From assembly GCF_026540895.1 (NCBI RefSeq), contig NZ_JALNUR010000029.1, forward strand, positions 1 through 38,458: 38,458 nt of DNA, given 5' to 3'. The translations under genes and the position numbers were made by a program. Below the pieces are notes generated by a model that saw only the letters and a program-made list of their open reading frames with translations, was not told the DNA's origin and did no database searches. Source of the DNA: Sphingomonas sp. GM_Shp_1. Lineage in GTDB: Bacteria > Pseudomonadota > Alphaproteobacteria > Sphingomonadales > Sphingomonadaceae. Shown here piece by piece: positions 8,051 through 16,279 of the stretch (position 1 is the first letter of the stretch; each line of letters opens with the position of its first letter).

Positions 8051-9162
8051 TAACAGGCTCCGAGAAGCGCGACCGCCCGCTCGGGCGTCAATCCGGTGTG
8101 AAGGGGCGCGGCCCCGGCGCGGGCGTCCCTGGCCAGATCGAAAGCCCCCTCCCGCCCGGTCAGCACCCAGTCCGCCGCCCGTGCCCGTGCACAGCCCTTC
8201 GCGCAACCCGATATGTGCAGGCGACCCTCGACCAAAGGCGCAAGACGGGCGGCAAGATCGCGGGTGGCGACGCTCGCCTGGGGACAGGCGGGCGCGCCGA
8301 CACAGGCGTCGACATGGAGGATGGGGGTGTCTTCGAGGATCATGCCCTTGGCGGGTATCGGGGCGACACCCTCGACGAGGAGCATACGCCACGGGGTCAG
8401 GCGAATGGGTGCGCTTCGGCCCGCCAAGGCCTGCGCGTCGATGCGGCCAAAGGGAAGGCCATAGACCGCTCCCCATGAATGCGCGCCGGGTCGCAGCGGC
8501 GTGGCGGACGGCGCGGGGACCGCATCGCCGGACGCCCATGCCGGAAGCGGGGCCCTATGGCGGGCCATGCGCCCGGCTGTACTGCCGCCACTGGCGACGA
8601 ACCAATGCGCCAGCCGGATCAGCATCGTGACGGCGTCCGCGCGTTGGACAGCGACGCCGGTGGCTCGCCCATCGGCGCGAAGCAGCAATTCGCCACCTAG
8701 CCCCCGCTCGATCCGAAAATCGCCGGGCGCCTCGCTCAGCATCGGTGCGGGCCCCGCATCGACCACGAAGCCGACCTTGCCCGGCAGGTCGGGCAATTCG
8801 GCCAGCCGCGCGCGGAGTTCTGTCGCGATGGCATGGCTGTCGTCCCCATCCCGCCATTCGGGCTGGATGAGGATCGCGCTCCGCCCCTCTCGCACCGGAT
8901 CGGGATCGACCAGCCCCAGCGCCTGCAATTCGGCGAGCAGCGTGGACCAGCCTTCCTCGCCGACACCCCGGATTTGCAAATTCGCGCGCGAGGTCAGGTC
9001 GATCTGGCCATTACCGTGCCGGATCGCGGCCCGACACAGACCCTCGACCTGCGGGCCCGTAAGCCGCCCCAGCGGCGGGCGGACACGCACGAGCAACCCG
9101 TCACCCGCCATCATCGGCCGCCACGCATCGGGGCACCAGCCCTTGACGACGAACCCGCTCAT
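8050..9162 (-). CDS. cobG: Precorrin-3B synthase CobG
   Basis: This is an oxygen-dependent monooxygenase of the nitrite/sulfite reductase-like family that converts precorrin-3A to precorrin-3B. Two ferredoxin-like half domains are suggested by RVRPPLGRLTGPQVEGLC and LTSRANLQIRGV in the N-terminal half. Cysteines for the 4Fe-4S cluster occur in CVGAPACPQ and CAKGCARARA near residues 305-350. The length is 370 residues. The start ATG at 9162 overlaps the cobN stop (ATGA). CobG is diagnostic for the aerobic B12 route, so the host most likely makes B12 under oxygen. Confidence 0.93.
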   Translation of the reverse strand: MSGFVVKGWCPDAWRPMMAGDGLLVRVRPPLGRLTGPQVEGLCRAAIRHGNGQIDLTSRANLQIRGVGEEGWSTLLAELQALGLVDPDPVREGRSAILIQPEWRDGDDSHAIATELRARLAELPDLPGKVGFVVDAGPAPMLSEAPGDFRIERGLGGELLLRADGRATGVAVQRADAVTMLIRLAHWFVASGGSTAGRMARHRAPLPAWASGDAVPAPSATPLRPGAHSWGAVYGLPFGRIDAQALAGRSAPIRLTPWRMLLVEGVAPIPAKGMILEDTPILHVDACVGAPACPQASVATRDLAARLAPLVEGRLHISGCAKGCARARAADWVLTGREGAFDLARDARAGAAPLHTGLTPERAVALLGAC

Positions 9163-12100
9163 GTCGCGCCGTCCAGCATCGCCAGCACCGAATTGCGCCG
9201 CGTCCGCCACAACCCCGCCTGGTAGAGCGCCGCAAACCGCGCCTCCATTGCCGCGAGCGCCGCCGGGTTCGCCTGCGCCATGAAGTCGCGCACCGCGTCC
9301 TGCGCCAGCGTCGCGTCCCAATAGAGGTCGATCAGCGCGGCGGGCACCGCGTCCGCCAGATGCGCGAAGCTGCCGAGATGGTCGAGCGTCGCGGCGATCT
9401 CGGCCGCGCCGCGAAAGCCATGCGCCATCATTCCCTCCACCCAGCGCGGGTTTGCGGCGCGGGCATGGACGGTGCGGGCGATCTCCTCGGCCAGCATCCG
9501 CGCCTTCGGGTTGGCCGGATCGCGCGTGTCGAGATGATAGAGCGATGCCGCCCCCTCCCCCAAGGCCGCGCGCGCCGCCGCGAACCCCGCCTGATGCGCG
9601 GCATAATCGGCGGCGAGCAGCAGGTCGCTTTCGGGCAGGTCGTGAAGGTGGACGAACGCCTGCGCCCCCGCCACCCGCGCCGCGATCCCCTCGGCATCGC
9701 GCCGATCGCCATCGTCCAGCGCGGTCGCCGAGGCGGCGAGCCAGCTCTGCCCCGCCTCGATCCGCGCGGCTTCGTCATAGCCCGCATTCGGGTCCAGCCC
9801 GATACCGTAGCGGCCCGGCGCGGGGCCATAGACGCGCGGGGTCGCCTGGCCGACATAGGGATTCCACTCGGCCGCTTCGTCGCGCTGGCCGAGCGCCCGC
9901 ACTGCCTGCCCGAACAAGGCGACCAGATGCGGAAAGGCGTCGCGGAACAGCCCCGACACCCGCAGCGTCACATCGACGCGCGGCCGGTCGAAGCGCATCA
10001 GCGGCATCACCTCGAACCCTGTCACCCGTTCGGAACGGTGATCCCAGACCGGCTCGACCCCGATCAGGTGCAGCGCCATGGCGAACTCCTCGCCCGCCGT
10101 GCGCATCGTCGCGGAGCCCCAGAGATCGACGATCAGGGTGCGCAGGTAATCGCCCTCCTCCTGCATGTGGCGGCGGATCAGTTCCTCGGCGAGCGTGACC
10201 CCCTGTCGGTGCGCCGCCCGGCTCGGCACGGCGCGCGGGTCGATGGCGTAGAGGTTGCGGCCGGTGGGCAGCACATCGGCCCGGCCCCGATATGGCGATC
10301 CCGAAGGCCCCGCCGCGACGCGCTTGCCGTCCAGCCCGGCGAGCAGCCCGGCCCGCTCCGCCGCGCCCTGTTCGCCGCGGCCGAAAATGTGGAGCCCCTC
10401 GCCGAACTGGCTGTCCTTCACGTCGCAGACGAAGGCGTCGATCCGGGCCAACGGATCCTCCGCCCCCGCCAGCCCCAGCGTTTCGCCAAGGCCGACGCTC
10501 TCCGCTTCCTCCGCGATGCTGGCGCGGAGCCGGTCGCGGCGCGCGGGGTCGAGGCCATCGGCATTGGCATATTCGTCGAGCAACGCCTCCAGCCGCCCCA
10601 GCCCTGCGCCGCTCTCCGCCTGGACCAGGGCCGGGGGGACATGGCCGATGGTGACGGCGCCCAGCCGCCTTTTCGCCTGGGCCGCCTCGCCCGGATCGTT
10701 GACGATGAAGGGATAGAGGACCGGCCAGTCGCGCGTCAGCGCCTCGGGCCAGCAGGCGTCGGACAGCGCGACCGCCTTGCCGGGCAGCCACTCCAATGTG
10801 CCATGCGCACCGACATGGACCAGCGCGTCGATGCCTTGCGCGCGGAGCCAGAGGTAGAAGGCGACATAGCCGTGACGCGGGCAGCGCGAAAGGTCGTGAT
10901 AATCGTCCGCGCGCGCTTCCCGCCGCCCGCGCTCGGGCTGGAGCGCGACGATGGCCTTGCCGAGCGTGACGGCAGGGAAGTGGAAGGCGTCGCCCTCGAC
11001 CAGCGGATCATCCTCGACCGCGCCCCAGCTTTCAAGCAGATCGGCACGCAAGGCTTCGGGCAGTTGGCCAAGCGCTTCGCGATAGGCGGCGATCGGCCAG
11101 ACGATCCGGTTGGCGAGCAATGCGGCGGGAAGGTCCGCGCGCGCCTCCACATCATAACCGGCCTCGCGCAAGTCGCTGAGAATGGCCTCCGTCGAGGCGA
11201 AACCGTCCAGCCCCACCGCATGGGCCGCCTGCCAGTCCTTGCCGGGATAGGTGGAGAGAAGGATCGCCAGCCGCCGCTCCGCCGCCGGAGTCGCGGCGAG
11301 CCTCGTCCAGCCCGCCACCTTGTCCGCCACCGCCGCGATGCGGGCGGGCTCCGCGCGGTGGAGGCGCAGGGCGATGTCGAAATCGGGGTCACGTTCCCCC
11401 GGTTGTTTGAAGCTGACCACGCCCGCGAACAGCCGCCCGTCGATCTCGGGCAGGACGACATGCATGGCGAGGTCGGCGGGCGACAGGCCGCGCGCCGAGC
11501 CCTCCCAACCCTGCCGGTCGCTGGTGGCGAGCGCGACCTGGAAGACCGGCACACCCGCACCGTCGAGCGGGGTGGTGTCGTCCTCGCCGCGCGCGGAAAA
11601 GGCGGTGGCGTTGATGATCACGGCGGGGGTGAGGGCCCTCACCCAGCGGGCGACCCACGGGCCCGCGCCCTCGGCCTTCAGCGAGGGGACGAACAGGGCG
11701 ACGGGGTCGAAGCCGCGCTCGGTCAGGGCGGTGTGGAGGGCCGCGATGGGTTCGAGGTCGGCGGCGGCGAGATAGGCGCGGTAGAAGGTGATCAGGATGC
11801 GGGGGCGACTTCCGGCCAGTACACTGGCGGCCGGGCAAGCGATGCACTCAGGCAACCAACCGCCGACAGGGGCTATCAAAGGCGGAATCGCTTGCGGAGA
11901 CGGCCCTCCCCCATCCCCTCCCGCCTGCGGGAGGGGCGTGTTTGTGGTGGCAGCTTGCGCACCTTCTATCGAAGCGTTCGTGTCAATGGCAGGACAGTTG
12001 CTTTCCAACTTGCCGACCGCCGCATCACGATAGCCCCTCCCGCAGGCGGGAGGGGTTGGGGAGGGCAAGGCCCCAAGCGACACCGCCTCGGCAAGCTCCC

Positions 12101-12560
12101 CCAAAACCACACCCGCCGCCTGAGCCCCCCCCGCATCGCACAGCGCCCCCAACCGCCGCACCACCGCCTCATCCACGGTGGACGCCGCCATCAACCGCCG
12201 GTCTTCGCGCCCATCCGCCGCCAGCACGACAAGCGCGATCCCCCGCTCGCGCGCCAGTCGCTCCACCTCGCGAAGGCCGTAATCCCAGTACGCCGCCCCG
12301 CCGATCAACCGGATCAGGATCGCCTTCGCGTGAACCAAAGTCTGCTCGACATAGGTGTCGACCGACAGCGGATGGACCAGCGCCGCCAGATTGGCGAGCC
12401 GCAACGACCAGGCGAATCCCCCCGCCCGCCAGCCCGCCGCAAAGGCGCTCAGGTCGCTGTCGGAGAAGGACAGGACGACCACATCACCGGGGCGCTGCCC
12501 CAGATCCTGAGGAACCGCCTGTTCCTCCAGCCCATGGCTCTCGCGAAAGACGAGATGCAA
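9159..12560 (-). CDS. cobN: Cobaltochelatase subunit CobN
   Basis: This is the large subunit of the ATP-dependent CobN-CobS-CobT cobalt chelatase, which inserts cobalt into hydrogenobyrinic acid a,c-diamide. Magnesium-chelatase H-like segments are plain: HVGAHGTLEWLPGKAVALSD, YPFIVNDPGEAAQAKRR and the NLYAIDPRAVPSR stretch. The product is 1133 residues, a little shorter than many CobN proteins even though it contains an extra stretch. Residues of about 164-245 (LPSPTPPACGRG through SVLAG) are low-complexity and are encoded by an inverted pair of intergenic-type repeats. The start is TTG at 12560, four bases after cobW. No CobS or CobT is present here. Confidence 0.94.
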   Translation of the reverse strand: MHLVFRESHGLEEQAVPQDLGQRPGDVVVLSFSDSDLSAFAAGWRAGGFAWSLRLANLAALVHPLSVDTYVEQTLVHAKAILIRLIGGAAYWDYGLREVERLARERGIALVVLAADGREDRRLMAASTVDEAVVRRLGALCDAGGAQAAGVVLGELAEAVSLGALPSPTPPACGRGYRDAAVGKLESNCPAIDTNASIEGAQAATTNTPLPQAGGDGGGPSPQAIPPLIAPVGGWLPECIACPAASVLAGSRPRILITFYRAYLAAADLEPIAALHTALTERGFDPVALFVPSLKAEGAGPWVARWVRALTPAVIINATAFSARGEDDTTPLDGAGVPVFQVALATSDRQGWEGSARGLSPADLAMHVVLPEIDGRLFAGVVSFKQPGERDPDFDIALRLHRAEPARIAAVADKVAGWTRLAATPAAERRLAILLSTYPGKDWQAAHAVGLDGFASTEAILSDLREAGYDVEARADLPAALLANRIVWPIAAYREALGQLPEALRADLLESWGAVEDDPLVEGDAFHFPAVTLGKAIVALQPERGRREARADDYHDLSRCPRHGYVAFYLWLRAQGIDALVHVGAHGTLEWLPGKAVALSDACWPEALTRDWPVLYPFIVNDPGEAAQAKRRLGAVTIGHVPPALVQAESGAGLGRLEALLDEYANADGLDPARRDRLRASIAEEAESVGLGETLGLAGAEDPLARIDAFVCDVKDSQFGEGLHIFGRGEQGAAERAGLLAGLDGKRVAAGPSGSPYRGRADVLPTGRNLYAIDPRAVPSRAAHRQGVTLAEELIRRHMQEEGDYLRTLIVDLWGSATMRTAGEEFAMALHLIGVEPVWDHRSERVTGFEVMPLMRFDRPRVDVTLRVSGLFRDAFPHLVALFGQAVRALGQRDEAAEWNPYVGQATPRVYGPAPGRYGIGLDPNAGYDEAARIEAGQSWLAASATALDDGDRRDAEGIAARVAGAQAFVHLHDLPESDLLLAADYAAHQAGFAAARAALGEGAASLYHLDTRDPANPKARMLAEEIARTVHARAANPRWVEGMMAHGFRGAAEIAATLDHLGSFAHLADAVPAALIDLYWDATLAQDAVRDFMAQANPAALAAMEARFAALYQAGLWRTRRNSVLAMLDGAT
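11904..12065. repeat. Inverted pair of GC-rich palindromes inside cobN
   Basis: Two copies of a 32-33-base palindromic unit, with core CTCCCGCCTGCGGGAG, face each other at 11904-11936 and 12034-12065. About 97 bases of distinctly lower GC lie between them. Each unit contains its own hairpin and the two also pair with each other. The whole unit is 162 bases, a multiple of three, and has no stop in the cobN frame. The same unit, interrupted by another insert, lies at 16-108. It looks like a small non-autonomous element that entered a coding gene without breaking it. Confidence 0.8.
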
Positions 12561-12564
12561 CGTA

Positions 12565-13602
12565 TCAGCCCTTCAGCACGGCCTCGATCGCCGAACGGTC
12601 GATCCGGTCATGCTCAGCGATGACGACCAACTGCGTGCCGCGCGGCTCGCCCGGCCTCCAGGGACGGTCGTAATTCGTCCGCACCCGGCGACCGACCGCC
12701 TGGACCAGCAGGCGCATCGGCTTGCCCGCAACGGCGGCATAGCCCTTCACACGCAATATGTCCTGCTGCTCGGCCAGTGTCACGATGCGCGCGGTCAGCG
12801 CCTCGGGGCTTTCCACCTCGCCCAGCATCACCGAGATGCTGTCGAAATCGTCATGCTCGTGATCGTCCGCGCCGTCATGGTGCGAGGGCCGCGCGGCGAT
12901 GTCGTCCTCGGCGGCGGCCTCCAGCCCCAGCACGATCTCGGCAGAGACGATGCCGTCCACCGCCTCGACCATGGGCAGCGGGCGCGGCGCTTCGGCGGCG
13001 ATGATTGCGCGCGCCCTGGCGACGCCCTCCGGCCCGGCGAGGTCGACCTTGGTCAGCAGGACCAGGTCGGCACAGGCCAGTTGGTCCTCGAACACTTCCG
13101 ACAGCGGCGTTTCATGGTCGAGGCTGGGATCGGCGGCGCGCTGTGCCTCGACCGCGTCCAGATCGGGGGCGAAGCGGCTCGCCGCGACGGCCTCCGCATC
13201 GGCGAGCGCCACCACGCCGTCCACCGTGATGCGCGAGCGGATGGCGGGCCAGTCGAACGCCTTCAAGAGCGGCTTGGGCAGTGCCAGACCCGAGGTTTCG
13301 ATCAGGATATGATCGGGGCGCGGCTCCATCGCGAGCAGCTTTTCGACCGTGGGAATGAAGTCGTCCGCCACGGTGCAGCAGATGCAGCCATTGGCCAGCT
13401 CGACGATATTCTCCGCCGGGCAATCGGGAATGGCGCAGGACTGGAGGATGTCGCCGTCGACGCCGAGCGTGCCGAACTCGTTGACGACCACCGCCAGGCG
13501 ACGGCCGCCCGCGTTGCGGATCAGGTGGCTGATGAGCGTGGTTTTCCCTGCGCCCAGAAAGCCGGTGACGATGGTGACGGGGACCTTGGAAAGGTCACGC
13601 AT
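12565..13602 (-). CDS. cobW: CobW family metal-chaperone GTPase
   Basis: This G3E-family P-loop GTPase is linked to cobalamin synthesis and is thought to deliver cobalt to the chelatase. The Walker A motif is GFLGAGKTTL (residues 14-23). The metal-binding NGCICC lies at residues 71-76, TKVD (the guanine-specificity motif) at 184-187, and a His/Asp-rich segment HHDGADDHEHDDFD at 241-254. The length is 345 residues. I chose the ATG at 13602, which follows a GGAGAAA ribosome site; the longer open frame runs through the leader. It heads the cob operon about 200 bases behind a cobalamin riboswitch, and cobN follows after four bases. Confidence 0.94.
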   Translation of the reverse strand: MRDLSKVPVTIVTGFLGAGKTTLISHLIRNAGGRRLAVVVNEFGTLGVDGDILQSCAIPDCPAENIVELANGCICCTVADDFIPTVEKLLAMEPRPDHILIETSGLALPKPLLKAFDWPAIRSRITVDGVVALADAEAVAASRFAPDLDAVEAQRAADPSLDHETPLSEVFEDQLACADLVLLTKVDLAGPEGVARARAIIAAEAPRPLPMVEAVDGIVSAEIVLGLEAAAEDDIAARPSHHDGADDHEHDDFDSISVMLGEVESPEALTARIVTLAEQQDILRVKGYAAVAGKPMRLLVQAVGRRVRTNYDRPWRPGEPRGTQLVVIAEHDRIDRSAIEAVLKG

Positions 13603-13797
13603 GATGTTTCTCCGACGCGCCGGACGAGCAAGCGCGGACGCGGGGCCGATCACCGGAGCGGTGGCGAACGGGCGCTGTCGAATGCGTCCGCCCCGCTGTC
13701 CGGCGACCGATGCGGCCCCGGCCGCATGGCTTCGTCGCTCCCCGACGGAGAACCGTGCCCCGACCACCCCCTGGGTCCGGGCAAGAGCGACCATGAC
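13603..13797 (-). other. Leader between riboswitch and cobW
   Basis: About 195 bases lie between the B12 box of the riboswitch and the cobW ATG. The stretch is GC-rich with several potential stems, including GCGGCC/GGCCGC-type pairing around 13710-13723, and a ribosome site GGAGAAA just before the ATG. No coding sequence is evident. It presumably contains the expression platform that either ends transcription or masks the cobW ribosome site; I could not identify a single unambiguous terminator with a T run. Confidence 0.4.
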
Positions 13798-13799
13798 GC

Positions 13800-13970
13800 C
13801 GGCAGGTCTCCTGGCTCGCGGGTCGAAGCGAAGGGGATGCGCCTTCCCGGATCGCTCCAGTGGCCGTGTCTCCGATGGACACCAGCATCGCTCGCTCACC
13901 GCTTACAGTTGCAGGGACAGCCGGGGATTTGCACCCCATTCCCGTTTCAAAGCCCCAAGGGGCACCGGCG
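13800..13970 (-). ncRNA. Cobalamin riboswitch upstream of the cobW operon
   Basis: Read on the minus strand, the 5' CGGTGCC element is followed by the conserved core with GCAACTGTAA (reverse complement of TTACAGTTGC, around 13903-13912), the CCACTGG element near 13860, and a full B12 box, AGCCAGGAGACCTGCC (complement of 13801-13816). This order is diagnostic. Adenosylcobalamin binding is expected to shut off expression of the cob operon. It closely resembles the second riboswitch at 15255-15425, with paired compensatory changes in the stems. Confidence 0.95.
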
Positions 13971-14006
13971 CGATCTTCAGGAGCTTTCACCCCCGATATG
14001 CGGCAT

Positions 14007-15065
14007 TTATCCCGCCGTGCCGGGCTTGGCAATTCGCGCCTCCATCGCGGCGAACCCGCGCCAGCGATAGAGGAGGAAGCTCGCCCCCCAGCAGAGGACG
14101 AACAACCCGACAATGGCGAAGCCCAATATGTTGAAATGCTCGGACAGCGCGCCCGCATAACGGAACGGCCCCGCCGTCCAGCCGAACCGCTCGGCGAGCA
14201 GCGCGGTCGCCTGGATGCCCCCGATCACCAGCGCGACCAGCGCGGAGACCAGGGTGATCGTCATATTATAGTAGAGCTTGCGCAGCGGATGGACGAACGC
14301 CCACTCATAGGCGCCCAGCATCACCAGCCCGTCGGCGGTGTCGATCAGCGCCATGCCGACCGCGAACAGCACCGGAAACACCAGGATCGTCGCCAGCGAC
14401 ACGCCATCGGCGGCATGTGAGCCCGACAGGCCCAGGATCGCCACCTCGGTCGCGGTGTCGAAACCCAACCCGAACAGGAAGCCCAGCGGCGCCATGTGCC
14501 AGCTCCGCCGGATCAGCCGGAACAGCGGGCGGAACAGCCGCGACAGCGGCCCCTGCCCCGAAAACAGCATGTCGGCATCCGCCTCGACCATCGGCTCCCC
14601 GCGTGCGACGCGGCGGAAACGGGTCCACACGTCGCGCAGGATGATCAGGTTCATGACCGCGATGGCGAACAGGAAACTGGCCGAGACGATGGTGGCGATG
14701 GTCCCGCCGCTCTGCCCGAAGGCCTCGAAATCGGCGAGCGTGCTGGCGGCGAGCGCCACCGTGGTCGCCGCGATCAGGACGATGGCGGAATGGCCGATGG
14801 CGAACCACAGGCCGACCGCGATGGGCCGCTGGCCATCCTGCATCAACTTGCGGGTGACATTGTCGATGGCGGCGATGTGGTCGGCATCGACCGCATGGCG
14901 CAGCCCCAGGCTATAGGCGAGCAGCGCGGTGCCCAGCATCAGGCTGTTGCCCGCGAACACCGTCAGCGCCCAAGCCCAGACGGCGATGTTGACGACGACC
15001 AGCGCGCCCATCAGCAAGGCCACGCGGTGTTTCAAAGGTCGTCCATGCGAAGGAAATTCGGACAT
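14007..15065 (-). CDS. NiCoT family cobalt/nickel permease (HoxN/NixA-like)
   Basis: This secondary transporter takes up Co2+ or Ni2+ across the inner membrane. RHAVDADHIAAIDN near residue 50 is the family signature (H-X4-D-H) in transmembrane helix II, and LGFDTATEVAILG is the second conserved block. About eight hydrophobic segments are visible. The length is 352 residues. The start ATG at 15065 follows a GGAGGG ribosome site; the open frame continues upstream through the leader but lacks family features. Its own cobalamin riboswitch argues that cobalt for B12, not nickel, is the physiological substrate. It ends about 35 bases before the riboswitch of the cobW operon. Confidence 0.93.
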   Translation of the reverse strand: MSEFPSHGRPLKHRVALLMGALVVVNIAVWAWALTVFAGNSLMLGTALLAYSLGLRHAVDADHIAAIDNVTRKLMQDGQRPIAVGLWFAIGHSAIVLIAATTVALAASTLADFEAFGQSGGTIATIVSASFLFAIAVMNLIILRDVWTRFRRVARGEPMVEADADMLFSGQGPLSRLFRPLFRLIRRSWHMAPLGFLFGLGFDTATEVAILGLSGSHAADGVSLATILVFPVLFAVGMALIDTADGLVMLGAYEWAFVHPLRKLYYNMTITLVSALVALVIGGIQATALLAERFGWTAGPFRYAGALSEHFNILGFAIVGLFVLCWGASFLLYRWRGFAAMEARIAKPGTAG

Positions 15066-15254
15066 GGGGCAAAAGGCCCTCCCCCGGCGCCGTTGCGACA
15101 AGGGCCGGTCCTCCGCTGACGGTCGGGACTTCGGCCAGAGGCGGGCGCACGCCGGGCGAAGTTCCGATTCGGATCGGCCTGATGGCGTCGCTCGCATGAT
15201 ACAATATATCCCGCCGATGACCATCCCCTGGATCGCGGCAAGAGCGACTCGCAC
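15066..15254 (-). other. Leader between riboswitch and NiCoT gene
   Basis: About 190 bases separate the B12 box from the permease ATG. The segment has a GC-rich half next to the gene and ends in a GGAGGG ribosome site. A short AT-richer stretch, ATGATACAATATATCC, lies at about 15197-15212. I see no gene. It should hold the riboswitch expression platform. Confidence 0.4.
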
Positions 15255-15425
15255 CGGCAGGTCTCCTGGCTCGCGGGTCGAAGCATCCGCGACACGGCCT
15301 TCCCGGATCTCTCCAGTGGCGGTCCCTGATGGGGGACCCGTGTCGCTCGCTCACCGCTTACAGTTGCAGGGACAGCCGTGGTTTTGCACCACATTCCCGT
15401 TTCAAGCCCCGAAGGGCACCGGTGC
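15255..15425 (-). ncRNA. Cobalamin riboswitch upstream of the NiCoT permease
   Basis: It has the same architecture as the copy at 13800-13970: GGTGCC at the 5' end, the GCAACTGTAA core, CCACTGG, and a complete B12 box (complement of 15256-15271). Over 30 bases are identical to the other copy at the B12 box and again around the core, while the variable stems differ in a compensating way. It is expected to repress cobalt uptake when adenosylcobalamin is plentiful. Confidence 0.95.
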
Positions 15426-15530
15426 GATTGTGCGGATCGGCTGAAAGCCGCCGCGCCCCGACGGATACTATGCGGCCAATCGAGGCGCAAACCGCTTTAT
15501 CGCGCGCGCCACGCAGCCTAATCGGGGGCC

Positions 15531-16103
15531 ATGGTTTGGAAAGCGATGCGTCGATGCACCCCGGCGGCGGCGGCCATGCTCGCGGCCTGTTCGGGCGGCA
15601 ACTACCGACCGGTCAGCGACTATCCGGTGCGGATCGGCAAGCCCTATACGGTGCGCGGGGTCACCTATGTCCCCGCCGAGGACGCGACATACGACATGCT
15701 GGGCTATGCCAGCTGGTATGGCAACGAATCGGGCAAGCGCACCGCCAATGGCGAACGCTTCCGCCCCGGCTGGGCGACGGCGGCGCATACCACCCTGCCC
15801 TTGCCCAGCTATGTCGAGGTGACGGCGCTGGATACCGGGCGGCGGATCATCGTCCGGGTCAATGATCGCGGGCCGTTCGCGGGATCGTCGCGGATCATCG
15901 ACCTGTCACGCGGCGCGGCGGAACAACTCGGCCTGCGCGCGGTGGGCAAGGCGGCGGTGCGGGTTCGGCGGGTAGAGCCGGACGAAAAGGACCGCGAACG
16001 CCTACGCCATGGTAAGGCTGCCCGGCCATTGCCTCCGGTATCGGATGCGGTGCGGGCGAATTTGCTGTCGCAGATCGCGGCGGCGGGGATGACGGGGCGG
16101 TAA
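15531..16103 (+). CDS. rlpA: RlpA-like septal ring lytic transglycosylase lipoprotein
   Basis: This predicted outer-membrane lipoprotein has a double-psi beta-barrel domain and is likely to cleave glycan strands lacking stem peptides. The lipobox is MLAAC, just after a short Arg-Ala-rich leader. Core motifs GYASWYGNESGKRTANGERF, IIVRVNDRGPF and RIIDLSRGAAEQLGL match RlpA, including the Asp of NDRGPF. The protein is short (190 residues) and has no C-terminal SPOR domain, so septal targeting would need another route. An ATG at 15546, preceded by GGAAAG, is an equally good or better start and leaves the signal intact. Confidence 0.88.
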   Translation: MVWKAMRRCTPAAAAMLAACSGGNYRPVSDYPVRIGKPYTVRGVTYVPAEDATYDMLGYASWYGNESGKRTANGERFRPGWATAAHTTLPLPSYVEVTALDTGRRIIVRVNDRGPFAGSSRIIDLSRGAAEQLGLRAVGKAAVRVRRVEPDEKDRERLRHGKAARPLPPVSDAVRANLLSQIAAAGMTGR

Positions 16104-16111
16104 ACCCCATT

Positions 16112-16135
16112 CCTCCCCAAGCTCGCTTGGGGAGG
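16112..16135 (+). terminator. Hairpin after rlpA
   Basis: A perfect 10-bp stem, CCTCCCCAAG/CTTGGGGAGG, with loop CTCG, begins nine bases after the rlpA stop. No T run follows, so it could be a weak terminator, an mRNA-end stabiliser or just a short repeat. Confidence 0.4.
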
Positions 16136-16148
16136 ATCAAGCACAACG

Positions 16149-16170
16149 AAAAAAGCGGGCTTTCGCCCGC
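16149..16170 (-). terminator. Rho-independent terminator of tRNA-Pro
   Basis: On the minus strand, GCGGGC-GAAA-GCCCGC (GNRA loop) is followed immediately by six T residues. It lies about 33 bases beyond the 3' end of tRNA-Pro and points the right way for that gene. Confidence 0.85.
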
Positions 16171-16202
16171 TCCGCCGTCATCCGCCCATGTTGGAAGAAG
16201 AT

Positions 16203-16279
16203 TGGTCGGGGCGACAGGATTCGAACCTGCGACCCCCACACCCCCAGTGTGATGCGCTACCAGGCTGCGCTACGCCCCG
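16203..16279 (-). tRNA. tRNA-Pro (anticodon GGG)
   Basis: The minus-strand sequence folds into a full cloverleaf. The acceptor stem is CGGGGCG/CGCCCCG with the C1-G72 pair typical of bacterial tRNA-Pro. The D arm is GCGC/GCGC, and the anticodon stem TCACA/TGTGG encloses loop CTGGGGG, whose anticodon GGG reads CCC and CCU proline codons. The T arm has TTCGAAT. CCA is encoded (16203-16205), after discriminator A. A strong terminator follows at 16149-16170. A possible weak promoter with TTGCAT lies some 40 bases upstream. Confidence 0.97.

Noticed and set aside
9360..12623. Open frame of 1087 codons antisense to cobN
   Set aside because: Its composition (Arg, Gly, Ala, Gln and His rich, no family motifs) is the usual shadow of a high-GC gene; the CobN frame has clear chelatase motifs.
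13800..15425. Repeated 30-base blocks as insertion-sequence ends
   Set aside because: Both blocks are conserved parts of cobalamin riboswitches in the same orientation, with no transposase between them.
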